From Clostridiales bacterium (GTDB lineage Bacteria > Acidobacteriota > Aminicenantia > Aminicenantales > UBA8522): 64,000 nucleotides of DNA. Made by a program: the position numbers and the translations under genes. Shown piece by piece: positions 1 through 10,256 of this stretch. Every line of letters begins with the position of its first letter. Position 1 is the first letter of the stretch. A model generated the notes under the pieces. It worked only from the letters and a program-made list of their open reading frames with translations, did no database searches and had not been told where the DNA came from. Location: positions 156,973-220,972 of the forward strand of contig JARYMI010000003.1 of NCBI GenBank assembly GCA_029907205.1. The letters are read 5' to 3'.

Positions 1-39
1 CTCGTGAAAGTACGAAAAGGGGTGGCACGGCTGTCGGTT

Positions 40-68
40 TTGACTTCAAAAAATCGCTGTGCTAAAGT
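40..68 (+). promoter_or_regulatory. sigma70-like promoter (TTGACT-N17-TAAAGT, TGC extended -10) for the cstA-like gene
   Basis: -35 at 40-45, 17-bp spacer, -10 at 63-68, 20 nt before ATG at 88. Confidence 0.6.
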
Positions 69-87
69 GGGTCTCCTTTAGCGAACG

Positions 88-1836
88 ATGAACGTCCTCG
101 TCGTCTTGGGAGTTGTTTTCATCGCCTTCGGGTTGGCCAGCCGCTTTTATTCCCGTTATATCGCTCGCATTCTCGGTGAAGACCGGGCAAACCCCACGCC
201 GGCCGTGAAGTCCTGCGACGGCCGCGATTACGTCCCGACAAAGACCTATATCGTCTTTGCTCATCACTTTTCCGCCATCTCAGGCGCCGGCCCTATCCTC
301 GGCCCCACCATGGCCATTCTTTACGGGTTTGTGCCGGCATGGCTCTGGCTGGTTCTCGGCGCCATCTTCATCGGTGCTGTCCATGATTTCACCTCCCTCT
401 TCGTCAGCATGCGGGAGGGCGGCAAGTCCATGGCCGAAGTCGCCCGCAGGACGCTCGGCAACCCGGGCTTTAACCTCTTCATCGGGTTCACCATCGTCAT
501 GATCGTGCTGGTTACGTCTTCGTTCTTGAGCGCCACGGCTATTTCTTTGACCTCGCTCTGGCCGCTGGCCAAGATTGGCGTCACCGAGGGTCAGACATTC
601 CTGAAGACGGTTGTTCGTGAAGGCGTGGTCATGGGCCGGATCGGCGGGATTGCCTCGATGTCGGTGATCGTTATCACCCTCTGCTCGCCCTTTTTAGGCT
701 GGTTGCTGTACAGGAAAGGAATAAAGACGGCTTATGCCTATCTTCTGGCCCTGGGTGTCTGCGTGGGCTCGGTTTTTCTTGGCATCGCTTACCCTGTGAC
801 CCTGTCGACGACGACCTGGATGGTCATCATCTCGGTTTATGTCCTCTTTGCGGCCGGCGTGCCGGTCTGGGTTATTCTCCAGCCGCGAGACCTGATCAAC
901 GTCCAGATCCTTTACGGAGGCATCATTCTGATGGTCGTCTCTTTGTTCGCTACTGGAGTTGACGGGCTGTCCGTGTCGATACCCAGCTTCAACCTCAAAG
1001 AAGGAGTCCAGAATTTGGGGTTTATCTGGCCGATGATGTTCTGCACCATTGCGTGCGGCGCGATTTCAGGCTTTCACTCGCTCGTCGCCGGAGGAACCAC
1101 GGGGAAACAGTTGGCCTGTGAAACGGACGCCCGCAGGGTGGGATACAACGCCATGCTTTTGGAGTCGGTCCTGGCCGTGTGCGTGCTTCTGGCGCTCGGC
1201 GCGGCCATGAACTTCGGTGATTACAAGTCGATCGTCTGGCCATCCGACCCAGCGGTAAAATCAAACCCTATCCTGGCCTTCTCGTTGGCCGCCGGTCATC
1301 TTTTCAACCGCGGCCTGGGAATTCCGGTGGCCCTTGGCTCTGTCTTCGGGATTCTGCTCGTCGAAGGGTTTGTCGTGACGACACTCGACGCCGCGGTCCG
1401 GCTCAACCGGTATCTTTTTGAGGAACTCTGGGCAATCCTCTTCAAGCAGACGCCGAAGCTCCTCAGGAACTATTGGTTCAACTCCGGTCTTTCCGTCGTG
1501 CTGATGTGGATCCTTGCGTATTCCAACGCCTTCATCGCTCTCTGGCCCATCTTCGGCACAGCCAACCAGCTTTTGGCTGCGCTCGTCCTGTTGGCTGTCT
1601 CGGCCTGGTTGCTGCTCCGCAGGAAAAAGAATGTTTTCACCCTGATCCCGGCTGTGTTCATGATCACGACGACCGTGGCGTCGCTTGTCATCCTGATGAC
1701 GAACTACATTCGGAGCAGGAATTACATTCTTGCCTTTGCTGACGCCCTCCTGATGATTCTTTCCGGCGGAGCAATCTGGCTTTTCCTCAAGACTTTCCTT
1801 CGGCCGAGGGTCTCGCCAAGGCCCGGGTCAGCTTGA
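88..1836 (+). CDS. cstA: Carbon starvation protein CstA family (peptide/pyruvate transporter-like)
   Basis: 582 aa polytopic; GRDYVPTKTYIVFAHHFSAISGAGPILGP motif typical of CstA. Confidence 0.9.
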   Translation: MNVLVVLGVVFIAFGLASRFYSRYIARILGEDRANPTPAVKSCDGRDYVPTKTYIVFAHHFSAISGAGPILGPTMAILYGFVPAWLWLVLGAIFIGAVHDFTSLFVSMREGGKSMAEVARRTLGNPGFNLFIGFTIVMIVLVTSSFLSATAISLTSLWPLAKIGVTEGQTFLKTVVREGVVMGRIGGIASMSVIVITLCSPFLGWLLYRKGIKTAYAYLLALGVCVGSVFLGIAYPVTLSTTTWMVIISVYVLFAAGVPVWVILQPRDLINVQILYGGIILMVVSLFATGVDGLSVSIPSFNLKEGVQNLGFIWPMMFCTIACGAISGFHSLVAGGTTGKQLACETDARRVGYNAMLLESVLAVCVLLALGAAMNFGDYKSIVWPSDPAVKSNPILAFSLAAGHLFNRGLGIPVALGSVFGILLVEGFVVTTLDAAVRLNRYLFEELWAILFKQTPKLLRNYWFNSGLSVVLMWILAYSNAFIALWPIFGTANQLLAALVLLAVSAWLLLRRKKNVFTLIPAVFMITTTVASLVILMTNYIRSRNYILAFADALLMILSGGAIWLFLKTFLRPRVSPRPGSA

Positions 1837-1860
1837 TACAGACAGAGAAAGGAGGCAGGT

Positions 1861-2127
1861 GTGTCTAGAGAAGAAAAAAATGAAGTGAAAGCGTCATTTG
1901 CCGAAATAATTATCGAAGCACTGAAAGGCATAAAAAGCGAAATTTTGCTTTATGCAGTAGCTGTGGCCGCTCTTTTCGTTGTCTCTGCCTCGTTGGGCCT
2001 GGATGTTTTGAATGAGGTCAAATGGCCGCTCATTCTGATTTTTACCATAGCGCTTATTGCGTATTTCTTTGCCAGAGCTGTTCCTCGAGCTCAACGTCGC
2101 CTGAAGAAGCGAAAGGAGTCCTTATAA
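1861..2127 (+). CDS. Small two-TM membrane protein of unknown function
   Basis: 88 aa, GTG start, RBS-like aggaggcag upstream, two hydrophobic segments, basic C-terminus; lies between two transporter genes. Confidence 0.6.
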   Translation: MSREEKNEVKASFAEIIIEALKGIKSEILLYAVAVAALFVVSASLGLDVLNEVKWPLILIFTIALIAYFFARAVPRAQRRLKKRKESL

Positions 2128-2139
2128 AGGGGGAAAAGA

Positions 2140-3507
2140 ATGAGTAGCGCTGATATGAAAGACCGCGGCAAGTGGGGCTCCAAGATCGCCTTCATTTTCG
2201 CTGCCAGCGGCTCGGCCATCGGCCTGGGGAACATCTGGCGCTTCCCGATCATGGTCGGGCTCAACGGCGGCGCTATTTTTGTTTTTGTTTACATCTTGGC
2301 CATTTTTTTCATCGGGTTCACCATCATGCTCGCCGAGCTGACCATCGGCCGTCATACCCAGAAAAACCCCGTCGGAGCGTTCGAGGCCATCAAGCCGCGC
2401 ACTCCCTGGAAGCTCGTTGGCTACCTGGGAGTTATGACCGGCGTCGGCATCCTTTCTTATTATTCAGTTGTCGCTGGCTGGGCGATGGGCTATCTCTACA
2501 AGACCGCGGCCGGGGTCTTCCGGGGTGAGGTCACATGGGAGCTTTCCCAGGAAACTTTTGCCAGGTTTGCGGCCAGCCCCGCAGAGATTCTGCTCTGCCT
2601 GTTTATCGTCATCGGCGTGACCACGCTCGTCGTCTCCGGGGGAGTCCGGGGCGGGATCGAGCGCTTTGCAAAAGTTTTAATGCCCCTTCTTTTTGTCCTG
2701 ATCGCCTTCCTGGCTGTGCGGGCGCTCACGCTTCCGGGCGCCGGCACGGGCATCTCCTTTTATCTCCGGCCAGAGTTCGAGAAGCTGAACACAAAAGTCA
2801 TCTTTTTTGCTTTGGGACAGTCGTTCTTCTCTCTTAGCCTTGGCATGGGGACTATGCTGACCTATGGGAGTTATATCTCGAAAAGAGACAACCTGGTTTC
2901 CTCTGCCGGCTGGGTTTGCTTCTCGGACACATTGGTCGCTTTTTTAGCCGGCATCGTCGTCTTCCCGACGCTTTTTGCGACGCCCGGGCTTCACCCCGAG
3001 CAATTCCAGCCGAGCATAGGCTTGATGTTCCAGGTGTTTCCGATTGTGATCAGCAAGATCCCCGGCGGGTACATTTTTGGCGTCCTTTTTTTCATCTTGC
3101 TTATTGTGGCCGCTTTGACATCGACAATCTCGCTCCTCGAGGTGCCCACGGCCTTCCTGATCGATGAAAAGAAGTGGCGGCGAAAGACGGCGGCTGTGGT
3201 CATTGGGGTATTTTCTTTTGTCCTGGGGATCCCTTCGGCTCTATCGGTCGGCGGCTCGCAAGCTCTCAGCAAGTTCAATTTCCTGGGGAAGATGGACCTT
3301 GTCTTCGGGAACATATTGCTGGCTGCCGGCGCGCTCCTCATCTGCATCTTCCTGGTTTATGCCTGGGGAATTGCCAAGGCCCTGGCTGAAATCGCCAGCG
3401 GAAACATTCGCTTTCGGCTAAAGCCGCTCTGGGTCTTCAACCTTAAATTCCTCGCCCCGCTGACCATCATCATCATCCTCATCTTCATCAAGACGATCAC
3501 GGGGTAG
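2140..3507 (+). CDS. Sodium:neurotransmitter symporter (SNF) family transporter
   Basis: 455 aa; WGSKIAFIFAASGSAIGLGNIWRFP N-terminal signature. Confidence 0.93.
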   Translation: MSSADMKDRGKWGSKIAFIFAASGSAIGLGNIWRFPIMVGLNGGAIFVFVYILAIFFIGFTIMLAELTIGRHTQKNPVGAFEAIKPRTPWKLVGYLGVMTGVGILSYYSVVAGWAMGYLYKTAAGVFRGEVTWELSQETFARFAASPAEILLCLFIVIGVTTLVVSGGVRGGIERFAKVLMPLLFVLIAFLAVRALTLPGAGTGISFYLRPEFEKLNTKVIFFALGQSFFSLSLGMGTMLTYGSYISKRDNLVSSAGWVCFSDTLVAFLAGIVVFPTLFATPGLHPEQFQPSIGLMFQVFPIVISKIPGGYIFGVLFFILLIVAALTSTISLLEVPTAFLIDEKKWRRKTAAVVIGVFSFVLGIPSALSVGGSQALSKFNFLGKMDLVFGNILLAAGALLICIFLVYAWGIAKALAEIASGNIRFRLKPLWVFNLKFLAPLTIIIILIFIKTITG

Positions 3508-3574
3508 GGGAGAGCCGGGGCCGGCGCCCTTGTAAGCGTCCTCTTCTGTTACCGGCGAAGAGACCTCTCTCTGG

Positions 3575-3603
3575 TTGTAAAAAAGACTATATTCCGGTAT
3601 ATT
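3575..3603 (+). promoter_or_regulatory. Promoter for tRNA-Arg (TTGTAA-N17-TATATT)
   Basis: -35 3575-3580, -10 3598-3603, tRNA begins 20 nt downstream. Confidence 0.6.
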
Positions 3604-3622
3604 TAGGGCGGCCTAAACCGGT

Positions 3623-3697
3623 GCGCCCGTAGCTCAGCTTGGATAGAGCGTCTGACTACGAATCAGAAGGCCGGGGGTTCAAGTCCCTCCGGGCGCG
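3623..3697 (+). tRNA. tRNA-Arg (anticodon ACG), CCA not encoded
   Basis: Acceptor gcgcccg/cgggcgc pairs; anticodon arm tctga-CTACGAA-tcaga; T-arm gggggttcaagtccctcc. Confidence 0.95.
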
Positions 3698-3797
3698 CTT
3701 CTTCTTTTAACCGTGTTTTCCTTTGGGTTTGCTGGCGCCTTATGAGGCGGTAGAGGAGTTTCGATTGACGACGTAGAGGCGGCCAGAGAGTCTGGCC

Positions 3798-4031
3798 TCA
3801 TTCAATATCGTTAGCGCGACAAAAATTGATAATCTTATCCTCGAGCGCTCGAGCTCGGGCGATCGCTTTTTCTTCTTCAAGTTCGCTCATCAGCTCTCTT
3901 AGCTTTTCCCTGACTTCTTTGACTTTATTGATGGCCATTTCAGGATCCGCGATCGCCGCCAGGCCAATTTCTCCTGCCTCCCCCATGGCCAACACAAAAC
4001 GGTAAAGTGTCCCCAATTTCTTTATCCTCAA
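3798..4031 (-). CDS. Small alpha-helical/coiled-coil hypothetical protein
   Basis: 77 aa, Lys/Glu-rich heptad-like C-terminal half; TTG start, so start uncertain. Confidence 0.45.
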   Translation of the reverse strand: MRIKKLGTLYRFVLAMGEAGEIGLAAIADPEMAINKVKEVREKLRELMSELEEEKAIARARALEDKIINFCRANDIE

Positions 4032-4085
4032 TTTCTTGAGTGGGAAAGCAAAAAAGGGGAAAATGGCGCAAGAGGGAGAGACAAG

Positions 4086-5306
4086 ATGAAACGCCGGAAA
4101 TTCTTAAAGCGAGCTGGCGCAAGCGCAGGGTTTGCGGCTATTGCGCCTTTAGTTAGGGCTATTCCTGCTGGGTCCAGTCGCAGCGAGGCTCTGCCTCAGC
4201 AGGCGGCCGGGAGTATGGACTCCCGGGTTGATATCAACCTCAGCCATCTGGCCTGGAACATGAGCCGGATCAAGCAGCTTGTCAGCGTGCCTATCATGGC
4301 GGTCGTCAAAGCCAACGCTTACGGCCATGGGCTTGTCGATGTGGCCCGCCACCTGGAGAAGCAGGGCATTGGCTGGCTCATGGTCGGGAAGCTTGATGAG
4401 GCGGTCAAACTCAGGGAGAGAGGGCTGCGCTGCCGCATCCTGAATTTCGGAGCATTTTCGAAACAGGACGCCGATGAAATCGTCAGCCAAGACATCAGCC
4501 AGGCCGTATGGAGCGACAAAGCAGGTTACCTTCATGAGGCGGCCTTGAAGAAAGGAAAGAAGGCTTCGGTTCATATCGACGTCGACACGGGCATGGGAAG
4601 AACCGGGGTCCCATGGAACAAAGCACTGCCGCTTCTTATCCGTTTGGCAGAAACGCCAGGGCTCAGGATTGAAGGCACCATGACGACGTTGACGGAGGAC
4701 GAAGATTTTGACCGGGAGCAGCTCCTGAGGTTTCAGGATATCTGCAGCAAAGCCAATCAAAAGGGGATTTCCGTCGGGTTAAGGCACGCAGCGAGCAGCG
4801 CCGGGATTCTCGCCAGTTCTGAATTCCATCTGGACATGGTCAGGCCGGGCATCATGATCTACGGGTATTATCCATCCGAGAAAACGCAGGAGGATGACCG
4901 GCTCGCTCTCAAGCCTGTGGCCCGGTGGATGGCCTGGGTGATTGACATCCGGGAGCTCGCCCCAGGAGAAACGCTTTCATACCACCGCGTTTTCAAGGCT
5001 ACCCGAGCCATGCGCGCTGCTACAGTCGGAGTGGGGTATTCTGACGGCTACCCAGCGCAGCTCGCCGGGAAAAGCCGTGTTTTGATAAAAGGCAAGAAAT
5101 TTCATGTCATTGCAGCAGTAACCGCCAACCACATGATGGTGGACCTCGACGACGACGCTGCTGTTAAGGTGGGGGATGAGGTCGTTCTCATGGATGACCG
5201 TCCCGGTTCAGGCCTGACCGCCGATGCCTTGGCCAGTCTCAGCGGAACCTCTGCTTACAAGATTTTAATCGGGTTGAATCCGCTCCTCCCCAGACATTAT
5301 GTATAG
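4086..5306 (+). CDS. alr: Alanine racemase with N-terminal twin-arginine-like leader
   Basis: 406 aa; PLP motif AVVKANAYGHG, catalytic Tyr motif GVGYSDGYP; leader MKRRKFLKRAGASAGFAAIAPLVRA. Confidence 0.9.
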   Translation: MKRRKFLKRAGASAGFAAIAPLVRAIPAGSSRSEALPQQAAGSMDSRVDINLSHLAWNMSRIKQLVSVPIMAVVKANAYGHGLVDVARHLEKQGIGWLMVGKLDEAVKLRERGLRCRILNFGAFSKQDADEIVSQDISQAVWSDKAGYLHEAALKKGKKASVHIDVDTGMGRTGVPWNKALPLLIRLAETPGLRIEGTMTTLTEDEDFDREQLLRFQDICSKANQKGISVGLRHAASSAGILASSEFHLDMVRPGIMIYGYYPSEKTQEDDRLALKPVARWMAWVIDIRELAPGETLSYHRVFKATRAMRAATVGVGYSDGYPAQLAGKSRVLIKGKKFHVIAAVTANHMMVDLDDDAAVKVGDEVVLMDDRPGSGLTADALASLSGTSAYKILIGLNPLLPRHYV

Positions 5307-5401
5307 GAATCGCCAGAAATCGTTATTCCCCTTCAATATGGATACCATCCTGTGAGTTTAATTTGTGTATTACGTATGACGTCCCCATTTAGAGTTCCCA
5401 T

Positions 5402-6679
5402 TTAAATGATGGTAGAGTCCGGGATGACGGCCAGCTTGGGCACGACGATGATGCCGTCCCGGATGACATATTGCTCTGTTTCCTCGTCCTTTACGCCCAT
5501 CGCATTGATGAGCCTGACGCCGTTTCCGACCCGGGCGTTCTTGTCGATAATGGCGTTACGAATCTCGCACCCGGCTCCGATTCCTATGGGAGGGATTCCT
5601 ATCTTCTTGCAGCGTTCAGCCTCTTCCGACGCCTCAAAATAATCGGCTCCCATGACAACCGTCCGCTCGATCCTGCAGTTTTCTCCGATGCGCGAGCGGA
5701 TCCCGATAATCGAATCACTGATCTTAGAACGGTCGATGATGCTGCCCTCGCAGAGGATAGAATTCCGGATCTCGGAGGCAAGAATCTTCGACCCGGGCAG
5801 ATAGCGCGCATGAGTAAAAATCGGCCTGTCTTCGTCGTAGAAATTGAATTTCGGGAGCGGCTGGGTGAGTTCGATGTTGGCCTCGTAGAAACTCCGTATC
5901 GTCCCGATGTCCCGCCAGTAGCCGTTAAAAAGAAAGCCGCAGACTCTGTGTTGGTCGATGGCCTGCGGGATGACCTCACGGCCGAAGTCCTGGCTGGCTG
6001 TCCTCTCCAAGAGTTTCTTTAAAATCTGCGAGTTGAAAAGATAGACGCCCATGGAAGCGAGATGAGACTTGGCCGTATTTTTTACACCCATACGCCGAAG
6101 GACTCCTGCCGGAATCTTCATCCGGGCGACATCAGCGGTGGTTTTCGGCTTTTCAAAGAAGGAGACGACCCGTTCACTCTGGTTGAGCTTCATGAGGCCA
6201 AAATCGGACGCCTCATTAGAGGAGACATGAGCAACGGAGATGCTAATCTCCGCTCTCTTTTTAAGATGGAAATCAATGAATTTCCCGTAATCCATCCGGT
6301 AGAGGTGGTCGCCGGAGAGGATAAGAACCAGGTCTCCCTTGCCCCTGAGGAAGAAGAGGTTTTGCCGGACGGCGTCTGCCGTGCCCTGGTACCAGTTGCG
6401 GTTTTCCAGGGTCTGCTGGGCGGAGAGGATAGTGAGAAACCCTTTCGAGAAGTCATCGAAACGGTAGGTCAGAAAAATATGCCTGTGGAGGGACTCTGAG
6501 CTGAATTGGGTCAGGATAAAAATCTGGCGCAACCCCGAGTGAATGCAGTTGCTTAGCGAGATGTCGATGAGGCGGAAGCGGCCGGCGATGGGCACGGCCG
6601 GCTTGCTCCGGATTTTCGTCAACGGATAGAGGCGAGTTCCCTGGCCTCCAGCAAGGACGACAGTGACGACATCCGGCAT
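5402..6679 (-). CDS. glgC: Glucose-1-phosphate adenylyltransferase
   Basis: 425 aa; VVLAGGQGTRLYPLTKIRSKPAVPIAG, YQGTADAVRQN, LSGDHLYRMDY motifs. Confidence 0.95.
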   Translation of the reverse strand: MPDVVTVVLAGGQGTRLYPLTKIRSKPAVPIAGRFRLIDISLSNCIHSGLRQIFILTQFSSESLHRHIFLTYRFDDFSKGFLTILSAQQTLENRNWYQGTADAVRQNLFFLRGKGDLVLILSGDHLYRMDYGKFIDFHLKKRAEISISVAHVSSNEASDFGLMKLNQSERVVSFFEKPKTTADVARMKIPAGVLRRMGVKNTAKSHLASMGVYLFNSQILKKLLERTASQDFGREVIPQAIDQHRVCGFLFNGYWRDIGTIRSFYEANIELTQPLPKFNFYDEDRPIFTHARYLPGSKILASEIRNSILCEGSIIDRSKISDSIIGIRSRIGENCRIERTVVMGADYFEASEEAERCKKIGIPPIGIGAGCEIRNAIIDKNARVGNGVRLINAMGVKDEETEQYVIRDGIIVVPKLAVIPDSTII

Positions 6680-6691
6680 CAGGGGCCTGCC

Positions 6692-7660
6692 TCAGCTCCG
6701 GTCGAGTCTCCTGATTCTCTCGAACCCAGAAACGCTCGTGAAGTCCAGCTTCTCTTTTTTCTCGACCTCGTCGAGAACAAGGTTAAGTCCCAAGGTATCA
6801 CTCGAGATATGGCCGGCAATGATGACGTTGAGGTTGGCTTTCTTGGCATTCTCCAGGTGTTCTTCGCTGATGTGCATGCCGACCAGGGTGCTGACCCCGC
6901 TCGAGGCGAATTTTTCAAAGACTTCCTTCGACCCTTCGGTGCCGCCCGTCATATCGACGAAGATCTTGCCGCAGCGGTTTTCCTCGGAGCCGCTGACGAT
7001 TTTGGGAGGGAGCTGGAGAGCGACGGATTTTCTGTATTCGGGAATCGTTTTGAGCAGCTTCAGCACATCCTTGAGCTTCGCCGGTTTTTCTTTTTCAAAA
7101 AGCTTGGTGAGATAATTGGTGACACAGTTATCGGCTGCCGTGTGGATTGACATCATCGGCAACCCTAAAAGCCGGGCCACATCAACGGCCCGGTTGTGAT
7201 TGACGGGCATGAGCCGGCGTTCGACCTCACCGATCCTCTTTTCCATGAGCTTCTCGGCCACACTCACGGTAACGCCGGAGAGGGTGAGAAGGTCGGCCTG
7301 GAGCTTCATCACGTCAAAAAGCCTGGTCAGGGCGTATCCCTCAGGATGATGGGCGATGATTAGGTCAATTTTTTTCCGCTGATCCTTGTTGAGAAGATAG
7401 GCGAGCAGGACTTCGCCCACTTCCATGTCAATCCCGACGATGATTCTCCTGACCTCGGTCTCCGGGTCGCCGGTCAGGATACGGGTGTCCGAGAAAGGGT
7501 TGAAAAGCCTGTCCTGGTCGTAAAACTCCCGCTCTTCCTCTTCGAGTTTTTCATACCTTTTCTTTTCTTCAGCCAGCAGCCTTTCAATTTCTTCCCGTCC
7601 TCTCAGGTCATTGGCGATCCCCGTCTCGATGACTGTTTTGTAAAGATCCATAAGTTTCAT
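6692..7660 (-). CDS. NIF3-like (NGG1p-interacting factor 3) family protein
   Basis: 322 aa; IIAHHPEG and SIHTAADN motifs with long N-terminal coiled-coil extension. Confidence 0.75.
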   Translation of the reverse strand: MKLMDLYKTVIETGIANDLRGREEIERLLAEEKKRYEKLEEEEREFYDQDRLFNPFSDTRILTGDPETEVRRIIVGIDMEVGEVLLAYLLNKDQRKKIDLIIAHHPEGYALTRLFDVMKLQADLLTLSGVTVSVAEKLMEKRIGEVERRLMPVNHNRAVDVARLLGLPMMSIHTAADNCVTNYLTKLFEKEKPAKLKDVLKLLKTIPEYRKSVALQLPPKIVSGSEENRCGKIFVDMTGGTEGSKEVFEKFASSGVSTLVGMHISEEHLENAKKANLNVIIAGHISSDTLGLNLVLDEVEKKEKLDFTSVSGFERIRRLDRS

Positions 7661-7704
7661 GGAACGCTCCGTTGCGGCGATTATATTTTCACTTCGATAG
7701 AAGA

Positions 7705-7733
7705 ATTATAGGGAGATTGGCTGCATCGTGCAA
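7705..7733 (-). promoter_or_regulatory. Promoter (minus strand) TTGCAC-N17-TATAAT for the NIF3-glgC unit
   Basis: -35 at 7733-7728, 17-bp spacer, -10 at 7710-7705; start codon at 7660. Confidence 0.65.
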
Positions 7734-7793
7734 GGGAAAAGCGTTTCCTGAATTTTGAATTGTCCGACGGATTTACGTCCGGCTGAACCTCGT

Positions 7794-10214
7794 TCAGTCC
7801 TGTTCTAACTCAACCTCATCGCGCCAGTAACGGAGCTTTCCTATGCCAGCGCCGTCCGGGCTGGCATCGAAAGCCAGTCCGAAGAAAGATGGCTTGGCTT
7901 CGACCAGGACCCGGTTGCGGAAAAAAGCTTTGGTCAGGTTCACGGCCGTGTAGCTGAGGTTAGCTGGACTCGTTTTTTCCACGCCTCTGGTCAACGTCGC
8001 CAGGAGTAAGTCTCCGTTCGTCTCGAAGTCGCCGAAGCGGATTCGCCCCGCCTCGTAAGTATACTTGGGCCGCCGCCAATCCCGAGCCATGTCCATCCTC
8101 AGGTCACTTTTCGCTGCGACCACGATTGTCTTCCCGTCCGACTCGATGGTAACACCCAACCCCGCTCTTTCCGGCTCAGCCTGAATGAGGCTTATTCGGT
8201 CAACCCAGTCGAGGTAAGGGGCTTCCTTAGGATGGGGGATAAGTAAGGTGATGAAGCCCGTCGTTTCTCCCAGCTCAAAATGCTGGGCCGTTGTCTGGTG
8301 GATGGCGAACTCATCCTGGTAATGACGCTTGATCGGCTCGACTCCCTCGAGCCTGTAATGGGTGAGCGGAAAGACAACAAGAAGGTGTTTTTTATCGGGA
8401 AGCTGTGTGCTCCCTATCTTCTCGCAGGCAATCTTGTACCAATGGTCGCCGCGAGCCAGGATTTTCTGGGCATGCCAGAGGTTGGACAGGGTGAACCACT
8501 CCTCACGAAGGGCCTTGAAGACGTCGAAGACGACAAACAGCTCGGGATTCTTGATGTAGACGATGACCCGGTCCCATGCGTATCCCCAGTTGTCGTCGAT
8601 GAGCCTTGTGCGGCTGTAATCAAAATCATCGAAGGCAAGGAAGTCCACCTTTTGCGTCCTCACCCGACGGTAGGAGCCTGCGTTGCGCAGGAAATCCAGC
8701 ACTTTCTGGCCGGGAACTTCGTTGCGTGTGCTGTACCGGAATTCGCCCTTGTCCTGTCCCATCCAGATTTTTTCCGGCCGGACGCAGAGCCGGTTGTGAA
8801 AATAGTCCTGCCTGTAGGCACCGTAGGGTCCGCTGGGCATATAATCCCTGTAGCCGGCATCGTGGAGGAGGACAGAGCCGCCGGACATGAGGAGCACGAG
8901 GCTGTTCTCGTCGGAATGGCCGTGGGTCATTTTCTCTTCTTCGACAGGGATTGTATCCCTGAGGTAATCGCGGAAGTTCAACCCGCCGTCGCCCTCGTCT
9001 CGGTAATTGAGGAGGAGATATGTGGATGTAGCTTCCCAGCCGTTCCGGAAGACGATTTTCTTGCCCTGGACGTCTTCCATAACCTCTTCAGAAAGAGTTG
9101 TGGGCGGCCTGGGGGCGAGGCTGTCGCTTCCCCAGCGGGCGCAGTCCAACAGGATATAGCCCAGGCCGACGTTAGAAGGGTCCTTAAAATCGATGAACTT
9201 GCGGCTGATCGTGGCTGCCGCCCATTTGAGTTGAGGGTCCTTGAGCACGGCGGCTGCAGCCTCGAAGAAGACCAGGAAATGGGCCCAGTTGGACTCCCAG
9301 CGGGCGTCGCCAAAATCGGGAATCATGCCCGCAGGGCTCATGAGATGGAGATAGTAGTGCGCATAATAAAACATTTCCGGGGTTTTGAGGAGCTCTTCCC
9401 GCTTGCCCAGAGCATCCGCATATCCTAAAAGAGAATAGAGCCAGACGCCGTTGTAGATGGTCGCATCCTCAATCTGCCAATTTCCCCAGTTGTCGTCGCC
9501 CAGCGCCCGGCGTTGCATCTCCCATGTTCTCGCCCGAGGATGAGAAAGCAGGGCGCGCACAGCCCAGGCCAGGGATTCGGCCCTGAGCGCCGTCCGGTTC
9601 ATCGTTCCCCATTCCTGCGAGCGGAGGAGATACTCGATGCTGTGGGCGATATCGCCCTCGATTTTTTGTCTCTCGGCTTTGTCTAACAGGTTGGAGCGAT
9701 TGAGGATGTCGTAGGCCCGGATGTAGCGCATCACGGTGAAAAAATCAGGCAGAACGGGCACGCCGTCCTCATAATCGGGCCGCTTTTTTTTGGCCCAGTC
9801 TGGATAGTGAGAACGAAAATCTCCGTAAGTGAGGAGCACCTTCTTGGCCCGCTGTGCATAATCTTGCCTTTTTTCTTTCTCAAATAAGTGGGCATAGATG
9901 GCCGCCATCTCGAGGAGCCCGCTTGGCGGCCGGTAGCCGAAAACGTTGTCAGGCTCGAAGGACTGACGCCACCTGTCGACGATCTCCTGGTAATGGGTCC
10001 ACACCCAGTCGGCAGAGGTTCGAGCGTAACCTAAATATTGAGACAGGGGGAGCGGGGCCATTGCTTTTGGTGAATCGCCAAACGTGCTCGTGTTGATAGA
10101 GAACGAGCTCAAAAAAAGAAGGGCCGCAAATAAAAAGATGGTTTTTAAGCTTTCTTTCCTCATCCCTTCATTCCCTCCTTGCGGGAGAGCCGATGGCCAA
10201 AAAAACAGTTGCAA
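7794..10214 (-). CDS. Heparinase II/III-like secreted protein (likely start near 10163, MRKESLKTIFLFAALLFL)
   Basis: Up to 806 aa; signal peptide; alpha/alpha-toroid-like N half and EEEKMTHGHSDENSLVLLMSGGSVLLHDAGYRDY heparinase II/III motif. Confidence 0.75.
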   Translation of the reverse strand: MQLFFWPSALPQGGNEGMRKESLKTIFLFAALLFLSSFSINTSTFGDSPKAMAPLPLSQYLGYARTSADWVWTHYQEIVDRWRQSFEPDNVFGYRPPSGLLEMAAIYAHLFEKEKRQDYAQRAKKVLLTYGDFRSHYPDWAKKKRPDYEDGVPVLPDFFTVMRYIRAYDILNRSNLLDKAERQKIEGDIAHSIEYLLRSQEWGTMNRTALRAESLAWAVRALLSHPRARTWEMQRRALGDDNWGNWQIEDATIYNGVWLYSLLGYADALGKREELLKTPEMFYYAHYYLHLMSPAGMIPDFGDARWESNWAHFLVFFEAAAAVLKDPQLKWAAATISRKFIDFKDPSNVGLGYILLDCARWGSDSLAPRPPTTLSEEVMEDVQGKKIVFRNGWEATSTYLLLNYRDEGDGGLNFRDYLRDTIPVEEEKMTHGHSDENSLVLLMSGGSVLLHDAGYRDYMPSGPYGAYRQDYFHNRLCVRPEKIWMGQDKGEFRYSTRNEVPGQKVLDFLRNAGSYRRVRTQKVDFLAFDDFDYSRTRLIDDNWGYAWDRVIVYIKNPELFVVFDVFKALREEWFTLSNLWHAQKILARGDHWYKIACEKIGSTQLPDKKHLLVVFPLTHYRLEGVEPIKRHYQDEFAIHQTTAQHFELGETTGFITLLIPHPKEAPYLDWVDRISLIQAEPERAGLGVTIESDGKTIVVAAKSDLRMDMARDWRRPKYTYEAGRIRFGDFETNGDLLLATLTRGVEKTSPANLSYTAVNLTKAFFRNRVLVEAKPSFFGLAFDASPDGAGIGKLRYWRDEVELEQD

Positions 10215-10256
10215 CCTCCCCTGAACCGGGCTGGTTGTTCTGCTCTGGGGAAGAGC

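Noticed and set aside
5386-5406. Direct repeat CCCATTTA...CCCATTTA after glgC
   Set aside because: Two short copies only, in a convergent intergenic gap; no evidence of function.
8280-9428. 382-aa plus-strand ORF antisense to the heparinase-like gene
   Set aside because: Codon-mirror artefact of a GC-rich gene; no family motifs, no RBS, fully inside a well-supported CDS.
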